Notes: generated by a model not told the origin, from the letters alone. Shown: positions 10,763 to 20,134, counted from the stretch's first letter. The stretch: DNA of 64,000 nucleotides from Mycolicibacterium sp. P1-18 (GCF_008329535.1 NZ_NPKR01000005.1:1-64000); one strand, 5' to 3'. Translations and numbers: made by a program.

Positions 10763-11241
10763 GGGCTCACCCGCCGGTGGTGGACGGCCGCGGCCACCAC
10801 GATGCCGAGCCACGCCGTGAGGACGCCTCCCACCACGGTGACCAGCCCGTAGGCGATGGCCGTGCCGGCGTGGCCGTGCCGGGTCAGCAGGACCGCCTCC
10901 AACGCGAAGGTGCTGTAGGTGGTGAAGGCGCCGCAGCCGCCGGTGCCGGCGAACAGGCGCGCCCGCAACCGCCACCCCGAGTCGTCGCCGAGCCGGGCCA
11001 GCGCCTCCAGCAGGGTTCCCAGGAGGAACGCCCCGAGGAGGTTGACGAGGAACGTCGCCCACGGCCACGACGAACCGTCGTGCGGCAGAACGAGTTCGCC
11101 GTAGTACCGCAGTGCGGTGCCGATGACGCCACCGGCGAACACCCATGCCAACGACGACGGCAGCAGGTGCAGGGGCCTGTTGGCGCGCGCCGCGACGTCG
11201 GGATCCGACGGCAGCTCCGCGTGCGAGTCGGCACCGGCCAT
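10759..11241 (-). CDS. crcB: Fluoride channel subunit CrcB/Fluc, N-terminally extended
   Basis: The second CrcB of the pair, 160 aa from ATG 11241. The core carries [14 protein letters not shown], matching the pore segment of its partner, and four hydrophobic helices. About 40 extra residues precede the first helix. A start at 11286 is possible but would lie inside the upstream membrane-protein gene, so 11241 is preferred; no strong ribosome binding site marks either. It is translated just before its partner with a 4-base overlap. The role is fluoride efflux as a dual-topology or hetero-dimeric channel. Confidence 0.92.
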   Translation of the reverse strand: MAGADSHAELPSDPDVAARANRPLHLLPSSLAWVFAGGVIGTALRYYGELVLPHDGSSWPWATFLVNLLGAFLLGTLLEALARLGDDSGWRLRARLFAGTGGCGAFTTYSTFALEAVLLTRHGHAGTAIAYGLVTVVGGVLTAWLGIVVAAAVHHRRVSP

Positions 11242-11258
11242 TGGCGGGACTGTACCGG

Positions 11259-11681
11259 TTAGTCGATCAGCAGCACGCCGGTCCACACCAGGGCGGCGAC
11301 CTTGACGACTTCCAGACCGACGTAGGCGAAGTGGGCCTTCGACCGCCGCCCCTCGTCACCCTCGAGGACGGCGGAGGTACGCCGTGACAGCAACGGCCGC
11401 ACGACGATGGTCTGCGTGAGCAGCGCACCCACCGCACCGCACAGCGCGACGTTGAGCGCCGTCGGCGTCTCGTGGGTGAACAGCGCGGCGGCGATCACCA
11501 CGGCGAACACGTACTCGAAGACGTTGAGCGCGCGGAACACCAGCCGTCCGATGCCCAGCCCGATGCGCAACGTGACACCGGGGGCGCGGAACTTCAGCGG
11601 CGCCTCGACGAACGAGATCGCCAACACCATGCCGAGCCAGACGAATACCGCGGCGATCGCCCATCTGGTGCCGGTGTCCAC
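11259..11681 (-). CDS. Four-helix membrane protein upstream of the crcB pair
   Basis: A 140-residue integral membrane protein with four predicted helices and few charged loops (LSRRTSAVLEGDEGRRSK is the longest). The conserved-looking FVEAPLKFRAPGV follows the first helix. I do not recognise a characterised family. It precedes the crcB pair on the same strand by 17 bases and is probably in their operon, which would make a role in anion or fluoride handling possible, but this is only context. Confidence 0.75.
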   Translation of the reverse strand: MDTGTRWAIAAVFVWLGMVLAISFVEAPLKFRAPGVTLRIGLGIGRLVFRALNVFEYVFAVVIAAALFTHETPTALNVALCGAVGALLTQTIVVRPLLSRRTSAVLEGDEGRRSKAHFAYVGLEVVKVAALVWTGVLLID

Positions 11682-11717
11682 CTCGGCAGCCTACGACGGG
11701 GATGACATGGTGGAGGG

Positions 11718-11921
11718 GTGCATGCTCGATCCGCTGAAGACCGCGATTACGTGGCCGAGCTCGTCCGGTGGCAGGACGCCGGCGCCGTCTGGGAGGTGGT
11801 GGCGCGAACGTCTCGTGGCGTGACGATCGCGTTGCTGCGGTGCGACGGCGGCGAGGAGGTCGACCGCTTCACCTCCGACGACGGGCGACTGCTCGACTTC
11901 GTCCGGCACCGGTTGGCCTGA
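11718..11921 (+). CDS. Small conserved-looking protein (67 aa)
   Basis: A short acidic protein with the core AVWEVVARTSRGVTIALL and the end DDGRLLDFVRHRLA. The start is GTG 11718, the first possible after an in-frame stop at 11703; the GGAGGG just before it is unusually close for a ribosome binding site, so the true start is uncertain. It ends six bases before the GTG of the GH25-like gene and is probably co-transcribed with it. No function can be assigned. Confidence 0.55.
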   Translation: MHARSAEDRDYVAELVRWQDAGAVWEVVARTSRGVTIALLRCDGGEEVDRFTSDDGRLLDFVRHRLA

Positions 11922-11926
11922 CCCGC

Positions 11927-12574
11927 GTGCCCGACACCGTCTACGCCGACGTCTCCGAATGGCAGGTGCCGGTGGACGACCGCTATCCGCACCGCGTCCT
12001 GTGCATCCGCTCCAACGACGGCGACCACCGCGACCGCAACTGGCACGTCAACCATGCGTGGTGCCGAAGGCGTTGCGACACCGGGGAATTGGAGTTCTTC
12101 ATCGTCTACTTCGTCTGGCGGCCCAACTGGCGCCGCACCGTCGACGTGTTGAAGGACATGGTCGGCGAACCCCATCCGCGGATGGCGGTGATGATCGACG
12201 TGGAGAGTTGGGGCGGCCAGATCACCGGCGACCAGTCCGACGGCGTGAACCGGGCCTACTGGGCCGTCGCCGACTGGTTGGGCAGCCCACGGCGCGTCAT
12301 CGGCTACGGCAACGTCGTTGACCTGAACCGCCTGTGGCGGGTGAAGCCCGAGGGGATCCGCCTGGTGGTCGCCGCGTACGGAACCAATCCGGACTACCCC
12401 GGCAAGGTCGCCCACCAGTACACGAACGGCCAGGGCTACGGCAACACGACCACGCTGCCCGACGGAGCGCCGCCCTTCGGCAACTGCGACATGAACTCCG
12501 CCGACGGCCTCACCCCCCGGCAGTTCGCCGCCGCCTGCGGCGTCCCGGCCACTAGCGACGCCGGCGTTGCGTAA
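11927..12574 (+). CDS. GH25-like (lysozyme-type) protein
   Basis: A 215-residue protein with glycoside hydrolase 25 features: YADVSEWQ at the N-terminus supplies the first conserved Asp, MIDVESW (near 88) holds the Asp-x-Glu pair expected for the active site, and VAHQYTNG and CDMN near the end match the substrate-side strands. Such enzymes cut the glycan of peptidoglycan and are common in phage lysins. No signal peptide is present, so export would need another route. The GTG start at 11927 follows the upstream small gene by five bases. Activity is inferred from the motifs only. Confidence 0.7.
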   Translation: MPDTVYADVSEWQVPVDDRYPHRVLCIRSNDGDHRDRNWHVNHAWCRRRCDTGELEFFIVYFVWRPNWRRTVDVLKDMVGEPHPRMAVMIDVESWGGQITGDQSDGVNRAYWAVADWLGSPRRVIGYGNVVDLNRLWRVKPEGIRLVVAAYGTNPDYPGKVAHQYTNGQGYGNTTTLPDGAPPFGNCDMNSADGLTPRQFAAACGVPATSDAGVA

Positions 12575-12597
12575 TCTTCCGCGCGGAGGAGGTCGAC

Positions 12598-13098
12598 GTG
12601 ATCGTTCGGTACTGCTGCCTCGTCGTCGCCGCACTCGTCGCCGGGTGCTCGTCGCCCGCCGAACCGCCCGCCGCGTCACCGACGGCGACACCGGCGACCA
12701 GCACCCCGGCGTCGACCACGACGCCGCCGCCCGCGCCCGCCGCCCGCACCGTGAACTGGTTCGAACTCGCCGCCGGTGACTGCCTGGCCGACCCGCCGCC
12801 GGTCGACCCGACCGTGATCGGCGTCGCCGTCGTCGACTGCTCGTCGCCACACCACGCCGAGGTCTACCTGCGGGCGCCGCTTGCCGTCGACGCCGCGATC
12901 ACCGACGTCGCCGGCCGCAAGTGCAACGAGGGGTTCACCGAGTACACCGGCGAACCGGTGGGCAGCGGCACCTTCGGCGTCAGCTACCTCATCGACTCCA
13001 ACCAGAACCGGACGTCGTCCAACCCGAATCCAAGCACCGTGATCTGCCTGCTCGAAGCCGTGGACGGCAGCGTCCTCACCGTGCCCGCCCGGCGCTGA
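12598..13098 (+). CDS. Lipoprotein with septum-formation-like domain
   Basis: Starts at GTG 12598 behind a strong GGAGGAGG. A short signal peptide ends in the lipobox LVAGC (Cys 18), so the mature protein is lipid-anchored outside the membrane. A Thr/Pro/Ala-rich linker (residues 20-50) precedes a compact domain containing FELAAGDCL, VDCSSPHHAEVY and VICLLEA, whose paired cysteines probably form disulfides. This domain type is frequent in mycobacterial lipoproteins of unknown role. It ends three bases before the convergent GH13 gene. Confidence 0.82.
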   Translation: MIVRYCCLVVAALVAGCSSPAEPPAASPTATPATSTPASTTTPPPAPAARTVNWFELAAGDCLADPPPVDPTVIGVAVVDCSSPHHAEVYLRAPLAVDAAITDVAGRKCNEGFTEYTGEPVGSGTFGVSYLIDSNQNRTSSNPNPSTVICLLEAVDGSVLTVPARR

Positions 13099-13101
13099 GC
13101 G

Positions 13102-15336
13102 CTACTGCGCGTCCTCCTCCGGCTCCGCCGGGGGGGCCTCGACCAGCAGCGACATGCCATGGTGGCGAGGCATTTCCACGGCGAAGCTGTGCAGGTCGTC
13201 GACCGTGCCCACCGTCTTGCCGGTGAACATGTCCATCACGTGGCTGCCGGGCGGCAGGTGCTCGGAGCGCACGGTGCCCGCGATGTCCTCGTTGGCGAAG
13301 TTCAGGATGGTCAGCTGGTGCTGGGTGGGATCCTCGAGCTGGTGCACCAGCACCAACATGCCCTTCTGCGACACCTCGGGGATGTCGACCTGCACGCTGG
13401 TGGCGATGCCGTAGTGCGAGCGCACCTTCAGAATGGCCTGCAACTGACGCAGGAAACTCGTGTCGTCGTCGAGCTGCTCGGGGATGGAACCGTAGAGGCT
13501 CCGGCCGCGCGGCATGCCCGCCATCGAGCGGGTCGCCTTCTCGTTGACGCCCATCAGGTCGTGCCCGGCGCGGTGGATCCATCGCGTGTCGCCGCCGCGG
13601 AGCAACTCGGCGACCTCGCTGGAGGGCAAGGTCAACATGCCGCACATGTCCCAGCCCGACAGTGCGAACACCCCCGGCTGCAGGGCGTTGAACATGGCCA
13701 GCAGCAGGTGGGCCCGGCGGATCGGGTCGACGTCGTCGATGTCGTCGAGATCGGTGACGCCGAGCGCCGCGGCGACGACGGTCGCGGTGGTCGACGCGAT
13801 GCCGTTGGTGGTGAACACCAGGTTGTAGGGCGCCTTGGGTCCGGTGAGCTGCTGAATCATGTCCTGGCGGACCGATTCGCCGAGCTGCTCGCCGGTGATC
13901 TCCTCGCCCTTGTAGGTGTAGACGTCGTCGCGGTGACCGGTGGACCAGTGCACCAGTTCATAGGTCAGTTCGTCGTGGTTCTGCAGCGCGTGAATCAGCG
14001 ACGCCGGGTCGACGCCCAGCTCGATCGACGTGCGCAGCGTGAGCCGCAGGAACTCGGTGTCCCCGGTCGCCAGTGCGTGGTGGTAGGCGGGACGGTTGAT
14101 GAAGTCGTAGGACAGGTCGGCGCCGGCCTCACCGACCTCGCGGATGTCGTCGATCGTCAGGTTCAGCTCCTGGAAGGTGAACCCGCCGACCTTGCGCACC
14201 ATGCTGGCGATCAGGTGGTTGGCGGCCTCCGAGAGCGGATGGCCCTCCGACCAGGCCGGGCTGCCCTCGGCGGCGCTCTTCTCCACGCCGAGGAATCCGT
14301 TGGCGTCGAGCCGCAACGCCCCCGAGCCCAGGTCGGTCAACGAGTGCAGGGCGTCGCCCATCACCATCCGCATGCCGGCGAACGTCGGGTCCAGCCAGTT
14401 GATCGAGGGCTGGCCGTCCTTGAAGTAGTGCAGGTAGACCCAGCGGCGCTCGACGCCGTCGACTCCGACGACGGGACGCGTGACGCTCCAGTTGGTCTCC
14501 TTGACGCCCTCGGCGTAGAAGATCACCCGCTGCAGGCGGCCGATGATGTACCCGGCCTTGTCCAGCCACTCCTCCGTCGCGGCGTCGATGTTGACCGAGT
14601 CGACCCCGTCGGGGGTGTCGGGCAGCTCGTGCCAGTCCCGCGGGTCGATCTCCACCATGTGGTAGATCCCGGGGTAGTCGGCGTAGTGCATCTCGGCGAG
14701 CCGGAAGTCGGCGCCCTTGCCGGTGTGACCGGGCACGACGTCGTCGATGATGGTGCCGCCGTACCAGTTGGCGGTCGCGCACATCTTCCGGAACTCTTCC
14801 TCGGTGCCGAACGCCGGGTCGATCTGCGTGCTGATCCGGTCGAAGTGACCGTCGACGCTGGGGGTGTACTCCCACCCCGAGATGCCGCCCGCGCGCTTCA
14901 CCGGCCCGGTGTGGACGCCGTCGATGCCGATGTCGGCGAAGGCCTTCCACATCTCCTCGTCGGCCATCGCGGTCAGGAACGACTCGTCGGGCCGGGTGAT
15001 CAACGACAGCGGGTAGGCGGTGAACCAGACCGACGCCGCGCTGACCGCGCTGCGTGGGTTGGGGTTGGCGAACGGGTTCTGCCACATCGAGCCCTGGCCG
15101 GAGAACTGCTGGCTGATCTCGTTGGCGTCGGACAGCATCGACTCCGACAGCAGCCACTTGACGTAGGCCGGGTTGTCCGCCGTCGCCTCGCCGTCGCGCG
15201 CCACCGAGTGCCGTGCGAAGGGTGCCTTGACCCGCGGCCGGAAGCGCAGCGTGCGGGGCCGGGCGGGGTGCAAGTGTTCGTCGTAGGTGATCTCGGTTGG
15301 TTCGCGCGTCGGATCGTCAGCCACCGTGTCCGTCAT
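13102..15336 (-). CDS. GH13 alpha-amylase-family protein, maltose glucosyltransferase-like
   Basis: A 744-residue cytoplasmic enzyme of the alpha-amylase superfamily. The four family regions are visible though divergent: DDVVPGHTG (near 198), the nucleophile Asp in ALRLDANGF (near 342), the acid/base Glu in FQELNLT (near 390) and the transition-state Asp in NHDELT (near 454). A beta domain follows at the C-terminus ([10 protein letters not shown]). Similar proteins are annotated as maltose alpha-glucosyltransferases, but the sequence departs clearly from trehalose synthase TreS, so trehalose/maltose chemistry is only a guess. ATG 15336 fits the family's N-terminal extension. It stands alone on the minus strand. 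Confidence 0.8.
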   Translation of the reverse strand: MTDTVADDPTREPTEITYDEHLHPARPRTLRFRPRVKAPFARHSVARDGEATADNPAYVKWLLSESMLSDANEISQQFSGQGSMWQNPFANPNPRSAVSAASVWFTAYPLSLITRPDESFLTAMADEEMWKAFADIGIDGVHTGPVKRAGGISGWEYTPSVDGHFDRISTQIDPAFGTEEEFRKMCATANWYGGTIIDDVVPGHTGKGADFRLAEMHYADYPGIYHMVEIDPRDWHELPDTPDGVDSVNIDAATEEWLDKAGYIIGRLQRVIFYAEGVKETNWSVTRPVVGVDGVERRWVYLHYFKDGQPSINWLDPTFAGMRMVMGDALHSLTDLGSGALRLDANGFLGVEKSAAEGSPAWSEGHPLSEAANHLIASMVRKVGGFTFQELNLTIDDIREVGEAGADLSYDFINRPAYHHALATGDTEFLRLTLRTSIELGVDPASLIHALQNHDELTYELVHWSTGHRDDVYTYKGEEITGEQLGESVRQDMIQQLTGPKAPYNLVFTTNGIASTTATVVAAALGVTDLDDIDDVDPIRRAHLLLAMFNALQPGVFALSGWDMCGMLTLPSSEVAELLRGGDTRWIHRAGHDLMGVNEKATRSMAGMPRGRSLYGSIPEQLDDDTSFLRQLQAILKVRSHYGIATSVQVDIPEVSQKGMLVLVHQLEDPTQHQLTILNFANEDIAGTVRSEHLPPGSHVMDMFTGKTVGTVDDLHSFAVEMPRHHGMSLLVEAPPAEPEEDAQ

Positions 15337-15509
15337 CTACTTCTACTTCCTCACCACTCGATTACCTGCTTGGCCCCGTGACGCACACGCGCGGTACGCC
15401 TGCCGCGCCGTATAGCCGTTGGCCAAATCCTGAAACTTGGGCCCCCACCAATCTAGGTGGCGCAGCCGACTACGGCGCCGCGGCCGACGGACCGTGCGAC
15501 GATCGCCCG

Positions 15510-17342
15510 GTGAAGGAGTTCCTCGAGTTCCTGGGCGAGCAATCGCCGTACGACCGACTCGACGACGAGGACCTGCACCGACTCGCCAGTGCCGTCGACG
15601 TCGAGTACTTCACCGCGGGCACCGTGATCGTGGAAGCCGACGCCGCGCCGCTGGACTGCCTGTACGTCGTCCGCGTCGGAGCCGTCGAGATCCTCGACCG
15701 CGGTCGCAGCACCGACGTGCTCGGCGCCGGCGAGACGTTCGGACACATCTCGGTGCTCTCGGGGCTGCCACCCCCACTTCAGGTCCGTGCCGTCGAGGAC
15801 ACCCTCTGCTACCGCCTGCCCGACCCCCGGACCCTGCTCGCCCATCCCGACCGGCTGCGGTTCGCCCACTACGGCGGCCTGGTCGCCCGGGAGCGGCTGT
15901 TCAGCTCGGGTGAGTCGTTCGCCCGGCTGGAACGACCCATCGGCGACGTGGCCCATCCGATCACGTGGTGCGAGGCCGACGACACCATCCGCACCGTCGC
16001 CGCGCTGATGACCGCCGCCGGCCGGTCCTGCGCGCTGTTCCGCCGTGGCGGGCAGATCGGCATCGTCACCGACGACGACTTCCGCCGCCGCGTCGCCACC
16101 GGGGAGGTACCCGTCGACGCGCCGATCTCGGCGATTGCCAGCATCCCGGCGATCGCCATGAGCACCGACCGGACCGTCAGCACCGCCTACCTGTTCATGG
16201 TCGAACACGACATCCACCACCTCGTCGTCGTCGACGCCGTCGGCACCGCCATCGGGATCGTCCGGGTGGTCGACATGGCGGCCGCCGAGGTGCGCAACCC
16301 CCTCGTGATCCGCTCGGCCGTCGCCGCGGCCGACACGATGGAGGAGCTCGTCGACGCCTGCCGGCTGCTGACGCCCACGACGGTCGAACTGTGGGACGCC
16401 GGCCTGCCCGTCGAGCACCTCGGCGCCCTGCTGTCGGCGATGATCGAGTCGATCTTCCGCAAGGTCGTCGAATTGCACACCGCCACCAAACCATTCGTGG
16501 ACCTGGACTGCTCGTGGCTGCTGATGGGCTCCCTGGGGCGACGGGAACCGCTGCCCAACTCCGACGTCGACACCGCCCTGGCGTGGGCGGTGAAGGGGTC
16601 GGAGGACTCCGCCCCGACGCGCGACGAGGTCGCCGCGGCCACCGCGCCCCTGGTCGACGCGCTCGCCCGGTGCGGCCTGGCGCCCTGCCCGCAGGGCCTC
16701 AACGCCTCCAAACCGCTGTTCAACCGGTCGCAGCGGCAGTGGCGGGAGGTGGCCGACCTCTGGCGCGCCAATCCCGACAACGTCGACTACCTGCTGATGG
16801 CGTCGACCGTGCTCGACGCCCGCCCCATCACCCGGCCGGTGCTGATCCAACCGCTGCGCGCCGCGTTGGTCGGCGGCGTCGGCAGGGACGCGTTCACCCG
16901 GTCGTTGAGTCGCTTCTCCATGCACGACCGCCCACCCAGCGGATTCGTCCGGGGCTTCGTCGTCGAGCACTTCGGCGAGCAGAAGAACCACCTCAACCTG
17001 AAGAAGGCGGGCCTGCGACCGGTGGCGTCGCTGGCCCGCGCCCTGGCCCAACGCACCGGTGACCCAACGGGTTCCACCCCGCAACGGTTGGACCGGGCGC
17101 GCCGCAGCGGTCTGCTGACCGCCGACGAGGCCGACGCGCTGTCCGGGGCGTTCAGCCTCTTCTACCACCTGGTGTTCGACAGCCAGATCACCGCGATCAA
17201 GGCCGGCCTGCCGGTCGCCTCGGCCATCGACCCCGCGACGCTCGACCCGCTCGAGCGCCGTCACCTGCGCAGCGCATTCCGCACGATCAGCGGCATCCAG
17301 GACCGGTTGAGCCGCAAGTGGTTTGGCTACGAGGGGCTGTGA
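15510..17342 (+). CDS. cNMP-binding/CBS/DUF294 nucleotidyltransferase-like protein
   Basis: A 610-residue multidomain signalling protein. Residues about 1-120 form a cyclic-nucleotide-binding domain (LYVVRVGAVEIL, GAGETFGHIS), about 150-265 a CBS pair (GIVTDDDFRRRV, GIVRVVDMA), and from about 280 a DUF294 nucleotidyltransferase-like domain with MGSLGRREPLPNSDVD near 335 (Gly-Ser-x-Gly-Arg plus Ser-Asp-x-Asp). A helical C-terminal DUF294 domain follows. GTG 15510 is chosen as the first start before the cNMP domain. It is followed after seven bases by a DnaQ-like exonuclease gene; the two are neighbours in many bacteria. The reaction it catalyses is not known. Confidence 0.88.
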   Translation: MKEFLEFLGEQSPYDRLDDEDLHRLASAVDVEYFTAGTVIVEADAAPLDCLYVVRVGAVEILDRGRSTDVLGAGETFGHISVLSGLPPPLQVRAVEDTLCYRLPDPRTLLAHPDRLRFAHYGGLVARERLFSSGESFARLERPIGDVAHPITWCEADDTIRTVAALMTAAGRSCALFRRGGQIGIVTDDDFRRRVATGEVPVDAPISAIASIPAIAMSTDRTVSTAYLFMVEHDIHHLVVVDAVGTAIGIVRVVDMAAAEVRNPLVIRSAVAAADTMEELVDACRLLTPTTVELWDAGLPVEHLGALLSAMIESIFRKVVELHTATKPFVDLDCSWLLMGSLGRREPLPNSDVDTALAWAVKGSEDSAPTRDEVAAATAPLVDALARCGLAPCPQGLNASKPLFNRSQRQWREVADLWRANPDNVDYLLMASTVLDARPITRPVLIQPLRAALVGGVGRDAFTRSLSRFSMHDRPPSGFVRGFVVEHFGEQKNHLNLKKAGLRPVASLARALAQRTGDPTGSTPQRLDRARRSGLLTADEADALSGAFSLFYHLVFDSQITAIKAGLPVASAIDPATLDPLERRHLRSAFRTISGIQDRLSRKWFGYEGL

Positions 17343-17349
17343 CGCCGCG

Positions 17350-17997
17350 GTGAGCGACTGGACGCGTCGTCTACGTGCGCGCCGGCCACGGCGCGCGCTG
17401 CCCGCCGACGTCGACTGGCGCACCGACACCTTCGTCGTGATCGACCTGGAGACGACCGGCCTGGATCCGCGGCACGACCACATCGTGTCCTACGGCGCCG
17501 TCCCGGTCCGAGACGGCCGGGTCCACACGTCGGAGTCGGTCTACGGCCTGGTGCACGTGCCGCGCGACGTGCCGGGATCGTCGGTCAAGTTCCACGGGCT
17601 GCGGACTCAGGATCTGGAGGACGCCCCTGCCCTGCCGGATTGCGTGGCCACCCTCGACGGCATGATCGGCGATCATCCCGTGGTCGCCCACTGCGCCTGG
17701 GTGGAGCGCTCGTTCCTGCGCAAGGCATTCCGCCAGTCCTACCTGCCCTTCACCAGTTCGATCGTCGACACCGCGGTGCTGGCCCAGCGGGTACTCGGCG
17801 TGGAACTGCAACGCGGACAGTCGATTTCGCTGGAGTACGCCACCACCGCGCTCGGACTGCCGGTGCACTCGCCGCATCACGCGCTCGGCGACGCCGTGAC
17901 CACCGCCAGTCTCTTCATCGCCCTGGCCGGGAAACTGGAGGGTGGGGGCACCCTGACCACCGCGGCCCTCCTCGAGATGTCCGCCGTCCCAGCCTGA
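17350..17997 (+). CDS. DnaQ-like 3'-5' exonuclease
   Basis: A 215-residue DEDDh exonuclease. The first motif VIDLETTGLD (near 30) supplies Asp and Glu, a middle Asp follows in IVAHCAWVERSFL-like sequence, and HHALGDAVTT (near 176) supplies the closing His and Asp. There is no polymerase domain, so it is a stand-alone proofreading or RNA/DNA trimming enzyme. GTG 17350 starts seven bases after the DUF294 gene. Its stop abuts the stop of the convergent ogt gene with no space between them. Confidence 0.88.
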   Translation: MSDWTRRLRARRPRRALPADVDWRTDTFVVIDLETTGLDPRHDHIVSYGAVPVRDGRVHTSESVYGLVHVPRDVPGSSVKFHGLRTQDLEDAPALPDCVATLDGMIGDHPVVAHCAWVERSFLRKAFRQSYLPFTSSIVDTAVLAQRVLGVELQRGQSISLEYATTALGLPVHSPHHALGDAVTTASLFIALAGKLEGGGTLTTAALLEMSAVPA

Positions 17998-18561
17998 TCA
18001 GGCCGCGGCCTCCAGGGCCAGTAGGGTGCGCTTGGCGTCGACGCCCCCGAGGTAACCGCCCATGGCGCCGTCGCTACGCACCACGCGGTGGCACGGCACC
18101 ACGACGGGCAACGGGTTGGTCGCGCAGGCGCTGCCGACCGCGCGGACCGCCTTGGGGTTGCCGGCGAGCTGAGCCACGGTCGCGTAACTGGCGGTGCTGC
18201 CGTACGCGATCTCCGGCAGGTGGTGCAGCACGGCGCTGCGGAACCCACCCGACAGACGCCAGTCCAGCGGCACGTCGAACGTCGTTCTGGCGCCGGCGAA
18301 GTACTCGTCGAGCTGCGCGGCGACGGCGTCGAGCCGCCGGGGTGCGCGCAGGATTCGTGGACTCACCCGGTCGGCGAGGCCCTGCAGCACGGCCTCGTGG
18401 TCCTCGACGGCGAACGCCACCCGGACCAGGCCGAGGTCGGTCGCCGCGAGCAACAGTTCCCCGACGGGGCCGTCGACGACTCGGTAGGCGACGTCGAGCA
18501 CCCCGTCGCGTTCGGCGGCGGCGGCGAGTCGGGCGTGCAGGACGGACAGGTCGTCGGTCAT
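17998..18561 (-). CDS. ogt: Methylated-DNA-protein-cysteine methyltransferase
   Basis: A 187-residue suicide enzyme that removes O6-methyl groups from guanine in DNA by transfer to its own cysteine. The active site PCHRVV is near residue 155, preceded by the helix-turn-helix segment (YATVAQLAGNPKAVRAVG) and followed by GGYLGG. An N-terminal ribonuclease-like domain of about 90 residues completes the usual fold. Its ATG overlaps the stop of the upstream ECF sigma factor gene (ATGA), so translation is coupled, which suggests a regulated DNA-repair response. Confidence 0.95.
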   Translation of the reverse strand: MTDDLSVLHARLAAAAERDGVLDVAYRVVDGPVGELLLAATDLGLVRVAFAVEDHEAVLQGLADRVSPRILRAPRRLDAVAAQLDEYFAGARTTFDVPLDWRLSGGFRSAVLHHLPEIAYGSTASYATVAQLAGNPKAVRAVGSACATNPLPVVVPCHRVVRSDGAMGGYLGGVDAKRTLLALEAAA

Positions 18562-19049
18562 CGTGGTGCTCCCGTCGGTGGATAGGTTCGGCGCAGGGCG
18601 GCGAGGCCGTCGGCGGTGGCGCGGCGGGCCGCGTCGGTGCTGCCGCCGAGGATGGCGGCGACCTCGGCGTGGGGCAGACCCGCGAGGTGGTGGTAGGCCA
18701 CGGCGTAGCGCTGCTTCTCGGGCAGTTGGGCCAGGGCGGCGGCGAGGTCGTCGTCGCGGTCGGGCTCCGGCGGGCAGACCGCCTCGGGCACCTCGTCGGT
18801 CGGAACGGCGCGGCGCGCCCTGGCGCGTACGACGTCGACGGCCCTGCGGTGGGCGATCGTTACGAGCCAGGCCTCGACGTTCGCGTCGGCGGGCAGGTCC
18901 GGGTAGGCCTTGAGCGCGGACAGGAACGTCTCCGACCAGGCGTCGTCGGCGTCGCTGACGCCCACCACCGCGCGACAGACCCTCAGCACGGTCGGTCCGT
19001 GCTGCCGCACGACGGCCTCGAAGGGCAGCTTGGCGGTCATGGGTTCCAT
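18558..19049 (-). CDS. ECF-type RNA polymerase sigma factor
   Basis: A 163-residue sigma-70 family protein with only regions 2 and 4. Region 2 holds DAWSETFLSALKAYPDLP and AWLVTIAHRRAVDVVR; region 4 holds QLPEKQRYAVAYHHLAGLPHAEVAAIL. Such factors direct transcription of stress or repair genes. ATG 19049 is used, with MTAKL at 19040 an alternative; neither has a good ribosome binding site. No anti-sigma factor is adjacent. The overlap with ogt makes alkylation repair a likely target or co-regulated function. Confidence 0.88.
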   Translation of the reverse strand: MEPMTAKLPFEAVVRQHGPTVLRVCRAVVGVSDADDAWSETFLSALKAYPDLPADANVEAWLVTIAHRRAVDVVRARARRAVPTDEVPEAVCPPEPDRDDDLAAALAQLPEKQRYAVAYHHLAGLPHAEVAAILGGSTDAARRATADGLAALRRTYPPTGAPR

Positions 19050-19137
19050 GGTGGCGGGTTCGGATCCGCGGTGGGCATGGTGTCCTCCTCGTGGTGGGTC
19101 TCGAGGTGAAGACGTCCGGGACCGCGGGAACGTGAGA

Positions 19138-20037
19138 TCAACTGGGATGTCCGCCGCGCAGCGCGTCCACCACGGCCACCACCGCCGGGGTCGGCCGCCC
19201 CGGCAGCCGCGCCACCAGCACCCGACGGCGCTCCTCGGATCCACCGTCGACGCGCATCAACTGCACGCCGTCCGGCAGGACCTCGGCCAGGCTCGGCGGC
19301 ACCGTGGTGACCCCGCACCCGGCCGCGACGAGTTGGAGCTTGGTGAGCCAGTCGCGGGCGCTGTGGGCGACCCGTGGCCGCCCCGCCAGCCCCGGCCACA
19401 CACCCAGCTGGGGCTCTCCGCCGGTGGAGGGACTGGCGATCCAGTCGACGGCGCCGAGCTCGTCGACGCCCACCACCGTGCGCCCGGCGAACGGCCCGGT
19501 GGTGGAGGCGGCCAGCACCAGCCCCGACTCGTCGACCACCTCGGTGACGAGCGCGGGCAGTTCCGCGTCGGGCGGCCGGTACGGGGCGCGCGAGGAGATC
19601 ACCGCGAGGTCGACGGTGCCCGCCCGCAGCGCTCGCACCAACGCGGGGGTGGTGCCGTCGCGGCTGACCACCCGGATGTCGGGGCGCCGCTCTCGCAGTG
19701 CCCGCAGGGCGCGGGGCAGGAGCAGCGCGCCCGCGCTGGTGAAGGTTCCGATCTTCACCACGTGGACGTCGGGTTCGGACCCCGCGAGTTCACGGGTGGC
19801 GGCGTCGATCTCGTCGAGCACCACGCGCGCGTGCCGCAGCAGCGTCGACCCGCTTGTCGTCAGACGGACGCCGCCGGGGTGACGTTCGAAGAGCGGTAGC
19901 CCCGCTTCCCGTTCGAGTCCGGCGATCTGGCGCGAGATCGCGGACTGGGTGTAGCCGAGCTCCGCAGCCGCGGCGGTGAAGCTGCCGCGCTCGGCGGTGG
20001 CCCGCAGCACCCGTAGGCCGGTCAGCGAAGGCTCCAT
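19138..20037 (-). CDS. LysR-family transcriptional regulator
   Basis: A 299-residue regulator with an N-terminal winged helix (SFTAAAAELGYTQSAISRQI, residues about 19-38) and a C-terminal effector-binding domain of the periplasmic-binding fold. It is divergent from the oxidoreductase gene at 20135, with 97 bases between the starts, the classic arrangement in which a LysR protein controls the facing gene and itself. A GCCGT-N8-ACGGC dyad lies between them. The effector is unknown. Confidence 0.92.
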   Translation of the reverse strand: MEPSLTGLRVLRATAERGSFTAAAAELGYTQSAISRQIAGLEREAGLPLFERHPGGVRLTTSGSTLLRHARVVLDEIDAATRELAGSEPDVHVVKIGTFTSAGALLLPRALRALRERRPDIRVVSRDGTTPALVRALRAGTVDLAVISSRAPYRPPDAELPALVTEVVDESGLVLAASTTGPFAGRTVVGVDELGAVDWIASPSTGGEPQLGVWPGLAGRPRVAHSARDWLTKLQLVAAGCGVTTVPPSLAEVLPDGVQLMRVDGGSEERRRVLVARLPGRPTPAVVAVVDALRGGHPS

Positions 20038-20059
20038 GCGTCAACGTCATACCACCCAT

Positions 20060-20077
20060 GCCGTGTTCTCGTACGGC
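20060..20077. promoter_or_regulatory. Candidate LysR operator between divergent genes
   Basis: GCCGT at 20060-20064 and ACGGC at 20073-20077 form a perfect inverted repeat with an 8-base spacer. It lies about 23 bases upstream of the LysR start, inside the 97-base divergent region. Size and place suit a LysR binding site; this is inference from position and symmetry. Confidence 0.45.
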
Positions 20078-20134
20078 GCATGGCATCGACGGACCCGGCG
20101 GCGCGGTTGTGCCGAACGTGGAAGGGAGACGCCG

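Noticed and set aside
11682..11717. Fluoride riboswitch upstream of the crcB operon
   Set aside because: The gap is only 36 bases to the divergent small gene and does not show the conserved riboswitch core.
13159..15381. Long plus-strand open frame opposite the GH13 gene
   Set aside because: Antisense shadow; Val/Asp/Arg-rich without motifs, while the minus strand has all four GH13 regions.
15453..17483. Long minus-strand frame opposite the cNMP/CBS/DUF294 gene
   Set aside because: Antisense shadow with repetitive Arg/Gly/Asp composition and no ribosome binding site.
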